This document shows, piece after piece, positions 15,959 through 25,540 of a stretch of DNA of 64,000 nt (its first letter is position 1; each line of letters starts with the position of its first letter). The stretch spans positions 2,753,595 to 2,817,594 of the forward strand of contig JAWPMO010000001.1 in NCBI GenBank assembly GCA_033344875.1. The letters are read 5' to 3'. The translations under genes and the position numbers were made by a program. A model generated the notes under the pieces. That model worked only from the letters and a program-made list of their open reading frames with translations. It was not told where the DNA came from and did not search any database. Source of the stretch: Ilumatobacteraceae bacterium (GTDB lineage: Bacteria; Actinomycetota; Acidimicrobiia; Acidimicrobiales; Ilumatobacteraceae).

Positions 15959-17104
15959 TCAGCAGGTGGTCGTCGGCGCAGCGAGCATCTCCGTCGCCGT
16001 GGCGACGATGCCGCCGTCGGCGGCCCGGTGCTGCGTGATGATCTCCGTTGCGGCCGGGTCGACGACGCGAGCTGCCGGAGGCGGCGCGCCCGGATCGGTC
16101 CACACCGACGCGGTGTGGACCACCGTCGCACCGTCACCGGAGCGTGTGCGGACCGTGTAGCCGACGACGCCCGGCCCGGTCGGCCCCGGCCAGGTCCACT
16201 CGATCTCCCAACCGGCACCGTCGTCGGGGCAGCTGAGCACGTAGCGGACGCCGGTCGGCGTGTCGGTCGTTCCCCGGCTCGGCACCGTGTCGACGCCCCC
16301 GTCGGCGAGTGCGTCGTCGTCGATCACCGCGGTGATTCGTTCGGCCCCCTCGGAGGCGACCGAGTTCCAGACGCCGACGATCGTCGGGAGTGACGCGACG
16401 AGCACAGCTGCGAGTGCGACCAGGACGCCGACGCGGGCGGCGCGCGCCGACCTGAGTGCGTACAGCCGCGCACCCAACGTCCGGTGGCGGCGTTGGGAGG
16501 TCGGACGCAACGTGGGTGGATGGACGGGGGCACCCAGCGTCGGCGGGGCCGAACTGGTCACCGGCTCGGCGCCGAACGATCGCCGGACCGCGTCCGCGAC
16601 CGCGGTGACGTCGACGAAGTCCGCGGTCGAGGTCGCGACCTGGCGCACGAGCGCCGACGGTTCGGTGATCCGGATCCCGTAGAAGTCGAATGCCGGCTCG
16701 GGGAGGCCCGGGGCGACGATGCAGATCACCGGTTCGACCGCGAATCCGATGTGATCGGCCAGCGCTGCGGCCTCCCAGTCCGCCGCCTCCAGCACGGTCC
16801 GCAGCGAGGTGCCGCCGGCCCAGAGCGTGTCGGCGTTCCGGCCGCGTCCGAAGGTGATCGGTTCGGACGACACGTGGGTGGTCACGGCCCACACGTTGCG
16901 GGGTCCGATCACCAGATGGTCGACGGTGGCGATCGTCGGACGCGGCAACTCGAGCGCCTCGAAGACGATGAAACCGGCCGGGAGATCCTGGAGCAGTCCG
17001 CGGACGCGCGTACGAGCGGCCAATTCGTGCTGCCACGGCTCGGTCCGCTCCGTCGGGACCCGACGCGGATCCGTCCGCGTCGGTTCGGTGGCTGACCCGG
17101 TCAT
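15959..17104 (-). CDS. NERD-like membrane protein with degenerate nuclease site
   Basis: A 381-residue paralogue of the protein at 57518-58744. Residues 25-175 match a NERD (nuclease-related) domain, and 'VDHLVIGP' at 61-68 keeps the first acidic residue (D62). The second motif, normally D-x-K, is T75-T76-H77, and the N-terminal Gly-Glu pair is missing, so nuclease activity is unlikely. One transmembrane helix (about 225-245) is followed by an extracellular beta-rich domain of about 135 residues containing 'VLSCPDD', 'WEIEWTWPGP' and a C-terminal Cys. The paralogue has the same layout. Its role is unknown; neighbours on both sides are hydrolases. Confidence 0.75.
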   Translation of the reverse strand: MTGSATEPTRTDPRRVPTERTEPWQHELAARTRVRGLLQDLPAGFIVFEALELPRPTIATVDHLVIGPRNVWAVTTHVSSEPITFGRGRNADTLWAGGTSLRTVLEAADWEAAALADHIGFAVEPVICIVAPGLPEPAFDFYGIRITEPSALVRQVATSTADFVDVTAVADAVRRSFGAEPVTSSAPPTLGAPVHPPTLRPTSQRRHRTLGARLYALRSARAARVGVLVALAAVLVASLPTIVGVWNSVASEGAERITAVIDDDALADGGVDTVPSRGTTDTPTGVRYVLSCPDDGAGWEIEWTWPGPTGPGVVGYTVRTRSGDGATVVHTASVWTDPGAPPPAARVVDPAATEIITQHRAADGGIVATATEMLAAPTTTC

Positions 17105-17225
17105 CCCTCGTTGATCGGCAGATGTCGACCGGAACTGAAACGATCGTCACGGCCCGGGCAGCGGCGACGTCCGGACCCGTCCCGACATCGCGTCACCGGT
17201 CGACCGTGTGTTCGACGTCGCCGAG

Positions 17226-18152
17226 TCAGGGCTCGCCGAAGCTCGCCGAGATCGTGTCGATCGAGTGCGTCGACCATTCGAGATGGGCGAAGTGACCGCA
17301 GTTCGCGATCACGTCGATGTCGGCACCGGGGTACATCTCGACCACCGCAGCGACATCGTCGGTCGGGATCAACGGGTCGGCGTCGCCGAGCACGACCGTG
17401 ATCGGCACCAGATCGAACGGTTCGGACTCCCACGCCGGGAGTTCTTCGGCGAGTTCGAGGAACCGGTTGCCGTCGGCGGTGCGCGAACCGAGGATCGCCC
17501 TGGTGAGCACTCGACCGTCCAACCCACCGGGATCGTGCACGAACCCGCGGAGTGCCACGCGCACAGCGGCGGCCTCGGCGCCACGGAGGAACCTCGGCAG
17601 GCGGGGTCGGCCGAACCGGGTGATCGCGGCGAGCGCCTTCATGAACAGCAGCGCACGTCCCGTGCGATCGATGGTGTCTCGTGACCGCAGCCGCTGCACG
17701 ACCCCGGGCAGCGGGGCGTTGAGCAGCACCGCTCGCTCGATCAGGTCGGGTCGGGTCCGCAGGATCAGCCCGACCATCACACCACCCATCGAGTGGCCGA
17801 CGATCCGCCACGGAGGTGGCACCACCTCGGTCAACCACGCGACGAGCTTGGCCGACATCAGGTTCCGGTCGTCGCCGACGTCGGTCAACAGCGCCGGTGA
17901 CAGGGTGGGTGCCACGACCGTCCCCAACGATGCCAGCGACGACATGATCGGCCCGAAGATCGATCCGTCGTTCCCGACACCGTGCAGCAGCACGACGACC
18001 GCGCCGGCGGGAGCGTCGGGCCGGGCCGCGACCGTGAACACCGGCGAACCGTCGACGGGATGGCGGGTCCGGACGATCGAGCCGAACCAGTCGGGATCGG
18101 GAACGACCCCGTAGTCGGATCGCTCCGCTTCGTCACCGTCGTCGTCGCTCAT
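17226..18152 (-). CDS. Alpha/beta-hydrolase
   Basis: A 308-residue alpha/beta-hydrolase. 'VVVLLHGVGNDGSIFGPIM' is the oxyanion 'HG' strand near residue 58, 'IVGHSMGGVMVGLIL' carries the nucleophile Ser, 'VLGDADPLIPTDD' carries the acid, and 'IANCGHFAHLE' carries the catalytic His. The start ATG 18152 is fixed by the beginning of an acidic N terminus. A much longer open frame continues upstream but runs antisense through the catalase gene and is not coding. It is divergent from catalase with 129 bp between. The substrate is unknown; it resembles lipase/esterase or C-C hydrolase relatives. Confidence 0.8.
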   Translation of the reverse strand: MSDDDGDEAERSDYGVVPDPDWFGSIVRTRHPVDGSPVFTVAARPDAPAGAVVVLLHGVGNDGSIFGPIMSSLASLGTVVAPTLSPALLTDVGDDRNLMSAKLVAWLTEVVPPPWRIVGHSMGGVMVGLILRTRPDLIERAVLLNAPLPGVVQRLRSRDTIDRTGRALLFMKALAAITRFGRPRLPRFLRGAEAAAVRVALRGFVHDPGGLDGRVLTRAILGSRTADGNRFLELAEELPAWESEPFDLVPITVVLGDADPLIPTDDVAAVVEMYPGADIDVIANCGHFAHLEWSTHSIDTISASFGEP

Positions 18153-18281
18153 CTCGTCCGTCCACGGTATCGACGCTCCGCACGATCCCGTTTGTGAGCG
18201 GGCAGGGTCGGGTACCCGTCGTGCGACTCGCCCGGTGTCGACGACGCCGGTCGAACGCACGTCTACCCGGGAAAGGACCCC

Positions 18282-19721
18282 ATGTCCGACAAGTTCACCA
18301 CCACCGATGCCGGTATCGCCGTCGCCAGCGACGAGCATTCGTTGACCGTCGGGGCCGACGGTCCGATCGTGCTCCACGATCACTATCTGATGGAGCAGAT
18401 GGCCGCCTTCAACCGGGAGATGATCCCCGACCGGCAGCCGCACGCCAAGGGGTCCGGCGCGTTCGGCACGTTCGAGGTGACCCACGACGTGAGTAAGTGG
18501 ACGAAGGCGTCGCTGTTCCAACCCGGCGCCACCACCGACATGGTCGCCCGGTTCTCGACGGTCGCCGGCGAGAGCGGATCGCCCGACACCTGGCGCGACC
18601 CCCGGGGTTTCGCGCTGAAGTTCTACACCGACGAGGGCAACTACGACATGGTGGGCAACAACACGCCCGTGTTCTTCGTGCGTGACCCGATGAAGTTCCA
18701 GCACTTCATCCACTCGCAGAAGCGCCGCGCCGACAACGGACTGCGCGACCACGACATGCAGTGGGACTTCTGGTCGCTCTCGCCCGAGACCGCCCACCAG
18801 GTCGCGTGGCTGATGGGCGACCGGGGGATCCCGAAGTCGTGGCGGCACATGAACGGCTACTCGAGCCACACGTACATGTGGGTCAACGCCGACGGCGAAC
18901 GGTTCTGGGTCAAGTACCACTTCAAGACCGATCAGGGCATCGAGTTCTTCACACAGGACGAGGCCGACGAGATGGCCGGCAGCGACGCCGACTACCACCG
19001 TCGTGACCTCTTCACGAACATCCAGACGGGGAACCACCCGTCGTGGACGCTCAAGATGCAGGTCATGCCGTTCGACGAGGCGGAGAGCTACCGGTTCAAC
19101 CCGTTCGACCTCACCAAGGTGTGGCCGCACTCCGATTACCCGCTGCACGAGGTCGGTCGCATGACGCTGCACACCAACCCGACCGACTTCCACAGCCAGA
19201 TCGAGCAGGCCGCGTTCCAGCCGAACAACCTGGTGCCGGGTATCGGGCCGAGCCCCGACCGGATGCTGCTCGCCCGCTTGATCTCCTATGCCGACGCCCA
19301 TCGCGCCCGGCTCGGCGTCAACTACCAGCAGATCCCGGTCAACACACCGCAGTGCCCGTTCCACAGCTACAGCAAGGGTGGGGCGATGCGGATCGAGACC
19401 GTGTCCGACCCGGTGTACGCACCGAACTCCTACGGCGGGCCGTCGGCCGACCCCGCTCGTTCGCCCCACGACGCCACGTGGTCGGCGACCGGCGAGATGC
19501 AGCACAGCCCGTACGTGGCGCACCCCGAGGACGACGACTTCGGCCAGGCCGGCACGCTCGTGCGCGAGGTCATGGACGACGCCGCGCGCGATCGGTTGGT
19601 CGACAACGCCGCCGGTCACCTCTCCGACGGGGTGAGCGACGACGTGCGCGCCCGATCGATCGAGTACTGGCGCAACATCGACCAGAAGATCGGCGACCGC
19701 ATCGCCGACAACATCACGTAG
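18282..19721 (+). CDS. katA: Monofunctional heme catalase (small-subunit clade)
   Basis: A 479-residue catalase that splits hydrogen peroxide into water and oxygen. The active-site His lies in '[10 protein letters not shown]' (H54), the distal Asn region is '[16 protein letters not shown]', and the proximal heme-ligand Tyr lies in '[14 protein letters not shown]'. '[14 protein letters not shown]' is also typical. The length and lack of a C-terminal flavodoxin-like domain place it with the small-subunit, NADPH-binding group. A good ribosome site (GGAAAGGA) stands 5 bp before ATG 18282. The 129-bp upstream region has a CGGGTACCCG palindrome at 18209-18218, but I do not recognise a Fur or OxyR box. 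Confidence 0.95.
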   Translation: MSDKFTTTDAGIAVASDEHSLTVGADGPIVLHDHYLMEQMAAFNREMIPDRQPHAKGSGAFGTFEVTHDVSKWTKASLFQPGATTDMVARFSTVAGESGSPDTWRDPRGFALKFYTDEGNYDMVGNNTPVFFVRDPMKFQHFIHSQKRRADNGLRDHDMQWDFWSLSPETAHQVAWLMGDRGIPKSWRHMNGYSSHTYMWVNADGERFWVKYHFKTDQGIEFFTQDEADEMAGSDADYHRRDLFTNIQTGNHPSWTLKMQVMPFDEAESYRFNPFDLTKVWPHSDYPLHEVGRMTLHTNPTDFHSQIEQAAFQPNNLVPGIGPSPDRMLLARLISYADAHRARLGVNYQQIPVNTPQCPFHSYSKGGAMRIETVSDPVYAPNSYGGPSADPARSPHDATWSATGEMQHSPYVAHPEDDDFGQAGTLVREVMDDAARDRLVDNAAGHLSDGVSDDVRARSIEYWRNIDQKIGDRIADNIT

Positions 19722-19747
19722 CCACACCCCTCCGACGATTCCCTCCG

Positions 19748-19777
19748 GGGCCGGCGCCGCGATCGCGGTGCCGGCCC
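19748..19777 (+). terminator. Strong hairpin after catalase
   Basis: A 30-nt hairpin 26 bp after the catalase stop. An 8-bp outer stem (19748-19755 with 19770-19777) is followed by a one-nt mismatch and a 5-bp inner stem (19757-19761 with 19764-19768). All pairs are G-C apart from the very tip. It is a likely intrinsic terminator, without an obvious U-run. Confidence 0.65.
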
Positions 19778-19801
19778 TCGTCGTCCCGTACGGTCGGGCG
19801 G

Positions 19802-20617
19802 GTGAACGCGCCGATCACGATCGACGACCCGGACGATCCGCGCGTCGCCGACTATCTCCACCTGAACGACCAGGCGGTCCGCCGCCGGATGGAGGGCGAC
19901 GAGTTCTTCATGTCGGAGGGGTGGATGTCGATCGATCGGTTGCTCGATTCGGGCCACCGGTTCCGCTCGGCCCTGCTGTCACCGTCGCGGGTGAGTCGCT
20001 TCGAGCCCTACCTGTCACGTCCCGAACTGTCGGAGCTCCCGGTCTACGTCGCCGCCGGCGAGGTGATGGACCGCATCGTCGGGTTCCATCTGCCCAGGGG
20101 TGTGCTGGTCTCGGCGTACCGCCGACCGCTCGCGTCGGTCGCCGACCTGGCCGCCTCGGCGAAGCGTCTCGTCGTGCTCGAGGCCCTCAACGACGACGAG
20201 AACGTCGGCGCGATCGCTCGCGCGGCACGGGCGTTCCACGTCGACGGCGTGGTGCTGAGCCCGACCTGCACCGACCCGTATCACCGCCGCACGGTGCGCG
20301 TCAGCATGGGTGAGATCCTGCACATGCGGGTCGCTCGCGCCGAAGCCTCAACGTGGCCCGGCGCGCTCGACACGTTGCACGACGCCGGCTTCGAGACCTG
20401 GGCGATGACACCGGCCGACGACGCCACCGACCTCTGGACCACACCGGTGCCCGAACGTCTGGCGATCCTGCTCGGAGCCGAAGGGCCCGGGCTGACCGAC
20501 GACGCACTGGCCCTCGCCTCGCGTCGGGTCCGGATCCCGATCAGCTCGTCGGTCGATTCGTTGAACGTCGGCCACGCGGCAGCGATCACGTTCGCCGCCA
20601 CCGCGCCACGCGACTGA
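19802..20617 (+). CDS. SpoU/TrmH family RNA methyltransferase
   Basis: A 271-residue knot (SPOUT) methyltransferase. An N-terminal substrate-binding domain (1-110, starting '[19 protein letters not shown]') precedes the SpoU domain. Motif 1 is '[16 protein letters not shown]', motif 2 is '[15 protein letters not shown]', and motif 3 is '[18 protein letters not shown]', where the usual Ser after N-V is Gly-His. The GTG at 19802 is chosen because it starts the conserved N terminus shared with actinobacterial relatives. It presumably 2'-O-methylates tRNA or rRNA in the cytosol; which nucleotide is unclear. Confidence 0.88.
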   Translation: MNAPITIDDPDDPRVADYLHLNDQAVRRRMEGDEFFMSEGWMSIDRLLDSGHRFRSALLSPSRVSRFEPYLSRPELSELPVYVAAGEVMDRIVGFHLPRGVLVSAYRRPLASVADLAASAKRLVVLEALNDDENVGAIARAARAFHVDGVVLSPTCTDPYHRRTVRVSMGEILHMRVARAEASTWPGALDTLHDAGFETWAMTPADDATDLWTTPVPERLAILLGAEGPGLTDDALALASRRVRIPISSSVDSLNVGHAAAITFAATAPRD

Positions 20618-20660
20618 CCGGCCCTCGCCGCCGGGCGGCGCCTGCTCTACGCTCGTCGAG

Positions 20661-21296
20661 ATGGGGCACGGTCACGACCACGGCGATGACGACCCGAGCG
20701 AACTCGACCCGATGGACGTCCGCGTCCGAGCGCTGGAGACACTGCTGACCGAGAAGGGGTACGTCGATCCGGCGGCCCTCGACGAGTTGATCGACACGTA
20801 CCAGACCCGGATCGGGCCGCGCAACGGTGCCCGGGTCGTCGCACGTTCGTGGGTCGACCCGGAGTTCCGGGCGTGGCTCGCCCGGGATGCGACGGCGGCG
20901 ATCGCGTCGCTGGGCTTCGTGGGCCGGCAGGGCGAACACATGGTCGCGGTCGAACAGACCGACGACACACACCACGTGGTCGTCTGCACCCTGTGCAGTT
21001 GCTATCCCTGGCCGGTGCTCGGCCTCCCGCCGACCTGGTACAAGAGTGCGCCCTACCGGTCGCGGGTGGTGCGAGACCCACGCGGGGTGTTGGCCGAATT
21101 CGGACTCACGCTGCCCGACGACATCGATGTCCGCGTCTGGGACTCGACCGCCGAAGTGCGATACCTGGTCGTCCCGCAGCGCCCGGCGGGCACCGACGGG
21201 TGGACCGAGGAGCAGCTGGCCGAACTCGTGACCCGCGACTCGATGATCGGGGTGCGACACCCGCGTGATCCCGCGACGGTCGGGCCGATGTCGTGA
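20661..21296 (+). CDS. nthA: Nitrile hydratase alpha subunit (cobalt type)
   Basis: A 211-residue alpha subunit of nitrile hydratase, which hydrates nitriles to amides. The metal-binding claw is C109-T-L-C112-S-C114, and Thr at the second position marks the cobalt type (iron enzymes have Ser). The helix-strand region '[19 protein letters not shown]' and '[16 protein letters not shown]' match the family. A His/Asp-rich N terminus ('[10 protein letters not shown]') is common in cobalt enzymes. It overlaps the beta-subunit gene by GTGA. Cysteines of the claw are expected to be oxidised to sulfinate and sulfenate in the mature enzyme. Confidence 0.95.
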   Translation: MGHGHDHGDDDPSELDPMDVRVRALETLLTEKGYVDPAALDELIDTYQTRIGPRNGARVVARSWVDPEFRAWLARDATAAIASLGFVGRQGEHMVAVEQTDDTHHVVVCTLCSCYPWPVLGLPPTWYKSAPYRSRVVRDPRGVLAEFGLTLPDDIDVRVWDSTAEVRYLVVPQRPAGTDGWTEEQLAELVTRDSMIGVRHPRDPATVGPMS

Positions 21297-21970
21297 CCGC
21301 CCCGTACGTCACGCACGCCGACCTCGGCGGCTCGACCGGCCACGGTGAGATCGCCGACGAACCCGAGGATCAGGTCTTCCACCACGGCTGGGAGGCGCGG
21401 GCGCTCGCGTTGACCCTGGCAGCCGGAGCGCCGGGCGGTTGGAACATCGACATGAGCCGGAGCGCCCGCGAGACACTCCCGAACTACCCGGACCTGAGCT
21501 ACTACGAGATCTGGACCGCAGCGCTCGAAGCGCTGGTCGTCGAACACGGCTTGGTGTCGTCGGCCGAACTCGCCGACGGTCACGCCGCGAGCGCCGGCGA
21601 CGCCGCCCGACGGATCCTGACGGTCGACCAGGTCGCGACGGTGCTCGAGCGGGGCGGCCCGTCCGACCGGCCACCGTCGGGTCCGGCTCGGTTCTCCGTG
21701 GGCGACCGGGTGACCACCCGCCCCGGTTCGGTCGACCACCACACGCGTCTGCCCGGATACGCGGCCGGACGGGAGGGCACGATCGAACGCGTCCACGGCG
21801 CCCACGTCTTCCCCGACACGAACGCGCGGGGTCTCGGTGAGCAGCCGCAGTGGTTGTACACCGTGGTGTTCGACGCGACCGACCTGTGGCCCGACGCCGT
21901 GGAGGGCCAGCGGGTGTCGATCGATGCCTGGGAGTCGTATCTCGCACCGGCACCGGGCGTGAGGTCGTGA
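21293..21970 (+). CDS. nthB: Nitrile hydratase beta subunit
   Basis: A 225-residue beta subunit. The N-terminal half carries '[18 protein letters not shown]' and '[15 protein letters not shown]', the helical region that grips the alpha subunit. The C-terminal half is the SH3-like barrel: '[23 protein letters not shown]' then '[14 protein letters not shown]', '[15 protein letters not shown]' and '[10 protein letters not shown]'. It starts with a GTG that overlaps the alpha stop (GTGA, 21293-21296). The order alpha-beta-activator is the arrangement found with many iron enzymes and some cobalt ones. Confidence 0.93.
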   Translation: MTAPYVTHADLGGSTGHGEIADEPEDQVFHHGWEARALALTLAAGAPGGWNIDMSRSARETLPNYPDLSYYEIWTAALEALVVEHGLVSSAELADGHAASAGDAARRILTVDQVATVLERGGPSDRPPSGPARFSVGDRVTTRPGSVDHHTRLPGYAAGREGTIERVHGAHVFPDTNARGLGEQPQWLYTVVFDATDLWPDAVEGQRVSIDAWESYLAPAPGVRS

Positions 21971-22380
21971 ACCCGACCGACGGCCTGTCGGACTCGGTCG
22001 ACGCTGCGACGACCGATCCTGCAACCGTCGATCTCCTGCCCGGCCAACCGGTCGACGACGGCGAACCGGTGTTCCGTGAACCCTGGGAGGCGCACGCGTT
22101 CGCGATGGCCGTGCGGCTCCACGAACGCGGACTCTTCACGTGGCCGCAGTGGGCGGCGACACTGACGGCGGAGATCGAGCACGCGCACGAGGCAGGCGAT
22201 CCCGACACCGGCGACACGTACTACCACCACTGGCTCGCCGCCTTGGAGCGGTTGGTGGCCGAGACCGGCGCGGCGGGCGCCGACGAGCTGGAGCGCACCC
22301 GTGAGGCGTGGCGTCGGGCCGCCGACCGCACCCCGCACGGCAGCCCGATCGAGTTGCGCCCGACCGACTACCCCACCTGA
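21967..22380 (+). CDS. Nitrile hydratase accessory/activator protein (beta-like)
   Basis: A 137-residue small protein homologous to the N-terminal half of the beta subunit ('FREPWEAHAFAMAVRLHERG' parallels the beta helix, and 'YYHHWLAALERLV' parallels '[13 protein letters not shown]'). It matches the P14K/NhlE-type activator that shuttles cobalt and swaps alpha subunits into the mature enzyme. It lacks the SH3-like barrel of the true beta subunit. A GTGA overlap (21967-21970) couples it to nthB. No separate cobalt permease gene is seen nearby. Confidence 0.85.
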   Translation: MNPTDGLSDSVDAATTDPATVDLLPGQPVDDGEPVFREPWEAHAFAMAVRLHERGLFTWPQWAATLTAEIEHAHEAGDPDTGDTYYHHWLAALERLVAETGAAGADELERTREAWRRAADRTPHGSPIELRPTDYPT

Positions 22381-22389
22381 CCGCCGATC

Positions 22390-23394
22390 TCAGGCAGCCG
22401 CGAGCGCCGTCGCGACCTCGGCCATCGTCTCGGCCCGCTCGACAGGTCCGCCGGCCGTGGCGGAGCCGGAGAGGTTGACGGCCGCGAACCTGCCGCTCGC
22501 CAACAGTTCGGCGCCGATCTCCGTCGCTGCCTTCGTGCCGGTGGTGTGCGGGTCGTGGGCGGCCAGCACGCGCTCGACGAGCCCGTCGGGCAGCACGAGC
22601 CCGGGGAACTGGGCGAGGGCGTGCGCCGATCGGTGGTCGGTGATCACGGGGACGGGGGCGACCAGCGCCAGTTCGGCCCCGGCGTCGCGGCAACGGTCGG
22701 CGAAGTCGACGAGGACCGACGGTGCCCCACCGTGGTTGAGCACGACGAGGTCGGCCCCGGCGGCCTGCTTGGCCGCGACCCGGGTCGGGCGATCGGCGAC
22801 CGGGGTCGCGGCCGGGCTCTCGCAGACCGACACCGTTGCGCCCGAACTGCGAGCGACGGTGGCGAGTTCCGTGCCATCGAGCGTGAACGTCGCGGTGGCG
22901 TCGGGTCCGAGGCGGACCGCCGGGTGGTCGCCGGTCACACAGTGCACCGCCACCGCGCCGCTGCCGACCAGCCGAACGATCTCGGCCGCGTGCTCGACGT
23001 CGGTCCGGTTGCGCCCGGTGACCGTGACGATCGCCGGAAGCCCGACGGCGGCGAGTCGCTCGGCGTGCTGGTGTGGCGCGGCATCGGTCGGGTCGTCGAC
23101 GTGCTCGCCGACCAGCGCGGTGCCGCCGACATCGCGGAAGATCCGAGCGACCTGTGCGAGCTCACGGTCGACTCCCCAGTCGCCCGCCGGCAGTCGGAGG
23201 TCGATCAGGAGCCGGCCGATGTCGGTGGGCCGCGGCCGATACGGGACACCGGTCGGCGGCGGCACGGCGTCGGCAGCGAGGAACGGGCACGGTCGCCGGT
23301 CGACCTCGCAACCGCCGTCGGCCTCGACGCCGCCGCAGGGCCCGTTGGTCATGTGTTTGGGGCAGTCGACCATGCCGGTCCGTCGCAGCGCCAA
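22390..23394 (-). CDS. MTHFR-like protein with N-terminal Cys-rich domain
   Basis: A 334-residue protein. The N terminus is the short Cys-rich module found at the C terminus of some methylenetetrahydrofolate reductases ('CPKHMTNGPCGGV', then Cys at about residues 29 and 36). A MetF-like TIM barrel follows, with 'IVTVTGRNRTDVEHAA' and 'AVHCVTGDHP' matching the folate/FAD strands. The frame opens with TTG at 23394, two bases after the stop of the T-protein gene; ATG 23373 is an alternative start. The likely role is oxidation of 5-methyl-THF to methylene-THF, which suits the adjacent methyl-transferring T-protein. Confidence 0.78.
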   Translation of the reverse strand: MALRRTGMVDCPKHMTNGPCGGVEADGGCEVDRRPCPFLAADAVPPPTGVPYRPRPTDIGRLLIDLRLPAGDWGVDRELAQVARIFRDVGGTALVGEHVDDPTDAAPHQHAERLAAVGLPAIVTVTGRNRTDVEHAAEIVRLVGSGAVAVHCVTGDHPAVRLGPDATATFTLDGTELATVARSSGATVSVCESPAATPVADRPTRVAAKQAAGADLVVLNHGGAPSVLVDFADRCRDAGAELALVAPVPVITDHRSAHALAQFPGLVLPDGLVERVLAAHDPHTTGTKAATEIGAELLASGRFAAVNLSGSATAGGPVERAETMAEVATALAAA

Positions 23395-23396
23395 GA

Positions 23397-24539
23397 TCAG
23401 TCACCCGACGAATCGTCGAACGGCAACCCGACGAGTCGGGCACCGCGTTCGCCGTCGGGGAGGTCGACGCGGCCGGTGGCACCCGACACCGCATCGGCCC
23501 CGACGAGCGCGAGCCCGATGTTGCGGTCGAATCGCGGCGAGTGGGTCGCCGCGCGCAGTTGTCCGATCTCGGTGCCGTCGACCACGAACGGCACCGGGTG
23601 GGCCAGCACGTCGATGTCGGCGCCGTCGATGACCGCACCCGTCAGCCGTCGCCGTGGTCCGTCGTCGCGGATGCGTCGCAGCGCGGACCGGCCGATGAAC
23701 TCCGGACCGTCGAGGTCGAGGTGATCGGCGAGCCCGAGTTCGATCGGGTCGGCCTGGTATCCGGTGTCGGTGCCGTACGACAGCAGGACGTTCTCGATGC
23801 GTTCGGTCGCGTTGGGCGCCCCAGGTCCGATGTCGTACGACGCTCCGGCAGCGGCGACCCGCTCCCAGATCGATTCGCACTGCGACGGGTCGTCGATGAA
23901 GAGCTCCGCGCCCCCCTGGTTGCTCCACCCCGACCGCGACACGACGAGGTCGACCGTGTCGCCGTCGATGTCGAGCGACGCCCGGCGCATCTCGGACGGT
24001 TCGAGGTCGCAGAACCAATCGAACCCGAGGCCGCCCAGCACGTCGGTCGACCGCGGCCCCTGGATCGCCAACGTGGCCGTGTCGAGTTCACGCACGCCGG
24101 TGTCGAGTTCACGGCCGTGTCGGATCGCGTCGATCCAGAGTCGGACATCCGAGTCGGCGATCGAGAAGCGCCACGTGTCGTCGGGCCAATGGAGGAGCAC
24201 CGGGTCGTTCAGGAGGGTGCCGGTGGGGTCGACCATCGGCGCGTAGATGGCGTGGCGCGGCTCGGCCCGGGTGATGTCGACGGCGGTGACCAGTTGGACG
24301 AGCGCGTCGGCGTCGGGGCCAGAGACCTCGATGTGCCGCTGTGCCGCGACGTCCCACATCGACACGCCGGTCGTCAGGCGCTCGTACTCGGAGGCCGGGT
24401 CGCCGTAGCTCATCGGCAGCCACATGTGGTTGTAGGTGGAGACCGCGCTGAGCCCGGCTCGAACCGTCGCGTCGAAGAACGGCGACTTGCGGACCCGGGG
24501 GCCGACGGCCGCGAGCAGTTCGGGGTCGGAACGGATCAT
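23397..24539 (-). CDS. DmdA-like T-protein (dimethylsulfoniopropionate demethylase-like)
   Basis: A 380-residue aminomethyltransferase-fold protein whose blocks look like DMSP demethylase DmdA rather than glycine-cleavage GcvT. These include 'TYNHMWLP' near residue 35, 'SMWDVAAQRHIEVSGPDAD', 'YAPMVDPTGTLLNDPV', 'FSIADSDVRLWI', 'VSRSGWSNQGGAELFI' and 'NATERIENVLLSYG'. DmdA moves a methyl group from DMSP to tetrahydrofolate. The length matches (DmdA about 369). Start ATG 24539 fits the conserved N terminus. The MTHFR-like gene follows after 2 bp and would recycle the methyl-folate. Other DmdA-like clades demethylate other compounds, so the substrate needs testing. Confidence 0.75.
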   Translation of the reverse strand: MIRSDPELLAAVGPRVRKSPFFDATVRAGLSAVSTYNHMWLPMSYGDPASEYERLTTGVSMWDVAAQRHIEVSGPDADALVQLVTAVDITRAEPRHAIYAPMVDPTGTLLNDPVLLHWPDDTWRFSIADSDVRLWIDAIRHGRELDTGVRELDTATLAIQGPRSTDVLGGLGFDWFCDLEPSEMRRASLDIDGDTVDLVVSRSGWSNQGGAELFIDDPSQCESIWERVAAAGASYDIGPGAPNATERIENVLLSYGTDTGYQADPIELGLADHLDLDGPEFIGRSALRRIRDDGPRRRLTGAVIDGADIDVLAHPVPFVVDGTEIGQLRAATHSPRFDRNIGLALVGADAVSGATGRVDLPDGERGARLVGLPFDDSSGD

Positions 24540-24684
24540 GCGTCGACGATGCCCGAGCGGCGACGCCGCGAAACCGGCACCGACGAGGCGTTCCGGTCTC
24601 GACGACCCGGGACGGCGACCGATGGCCGTGTCGGTCCGGACGCCGCTACGGTCGGGGGCAGCGTCGAACAGAGGAGGACGATCG

Positions 24685-25500
24685 ATGAAGCGAACGATGA
24701 CCGTCGTGGCGGCACTCACCCTGGTGGCCGCAGCGTGCGGTGGCGGCGATGCGTCGTCGGATGCCACCACCGAGACCCCCGCCGAGTCGACCGAAGAGTC
24801 GACGGAAGAGGTGAGCGCCGAGATCGACGAGGATGCCACCGCTGACGAGTCGTCCGACGGCCCCGGCGACGACACCGACACCTCCGGCACCGACGACACC
24901 GACGAGGACCTGGTCGACGACGATGACGACCGTGACGACACCGACACCTCCGGCACCGACGACGACGGTCCGGAGATCCGTTCGATCTCCGACGTGCCGG
25001 CGCACTGTCGCGACGCGATGGCCGACTTCCTGCGGGCCGTCGAGCCGATCGTGGAAGACACCGATTGGACGACCGCCTCGATCGCCGACTTCGAGCGGAT
25101 CGCGACCGAGTTCGAGGAGCAGGCCGACGAGTTCGAGGACGCGGTCGGTGACACCGGCTGCGACGACATGAACTTCGTCGACGACAGCGAAGGCGAGATC
25201 CTGATCGAGTTCGCCCGCGACGAGGCACCCGGCGCCGTCGGCTTCCTCGAGTTCCTCGACCAGATGCGTACCGGGGCGGCGCCCGGCGGCGAGGACCCGT
25301 CGGCGGCTCCCGGCATCGAGACCTGCCAGGACGCTATCGACTTCCTGCAGGGCTTGATGGACGACTACGACTCGCTCACCGACGTCCCCGCCGCCGAACT
25401 GCTGAAGATCCCGGGCATCGCACCCCTCTACGCCACGTGCACCCCCGAGCAGCTCGAGTTCTTCGACGATGTCGGCCTCGAGGAGTTCATGAACGGGTGA
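24685..25500 (+). CDS. Acidic secreted lipoprotein of unknown function
   Basis: A 271-residue lipoprotein: signal 'MKRTMTVVAALTLVAAAC' with lipobox Cys at 18, then an extremely acidic linker of about 70 residues in which 'TDTSGTDD' occurs twice. The C-terminal 190 residues hold four or more Cys and look alpha-helical, with two similar segments ('CRDAMADFL', 'CQDAIDFLQGL') that may be an internal repeat. The GAGGAGG ribosome site at 24671-24677 sits 7 bp before the ATG. It is divergent from the DmdA-like gene. No catalytic motif is recognised. Confidence 0.8.
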   Translation: MKRTMTVVAALTLVAAACGGGDASSDATTETPAESTEESTEEVSAEIDEDATADESSDGPGDDTDTSGTDDTDEDLVDDDDDRDDTDTSGTDDDGPEIRSISDVPAHCRDAMADFLRAVEPIVEDTDWTTASIADFERIATEFEEQADEFEDAVGDTGCDDMNFVDDSEGEILIEFARDEAPGAVGFLEFLDQMRTGAAPGGEDPSAAPGIETCQDAIDFLQGLMDDYDSLTDVPAAELLKIPGIAPLYATCTPEQLEFFDDVGLEEFMNG

Positions 25501-25540
25501 CCCCGACCACCCACGTGGCGAGCCGGCCGGGCCGTACGCC

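Noticed and set aside
18153-18281. Fur/OxyR-type operator upstream of catalase
   Set aside because: Only a 10-bp palindrome (18209-18218) is present; it is too short and too G+C-rich to match either consensus.
17226-19727. A very long open frame (about 830 codons) on the minus strand across the alpha/beta-hydrolase and the catalase gene
   Set aside because: Only the part from 18152 downwards encodes a recognisable protein. The rest is antisense to catalase, whose sequence is strongly conserved on the plus strand; long antisense frames are common at this G+C.
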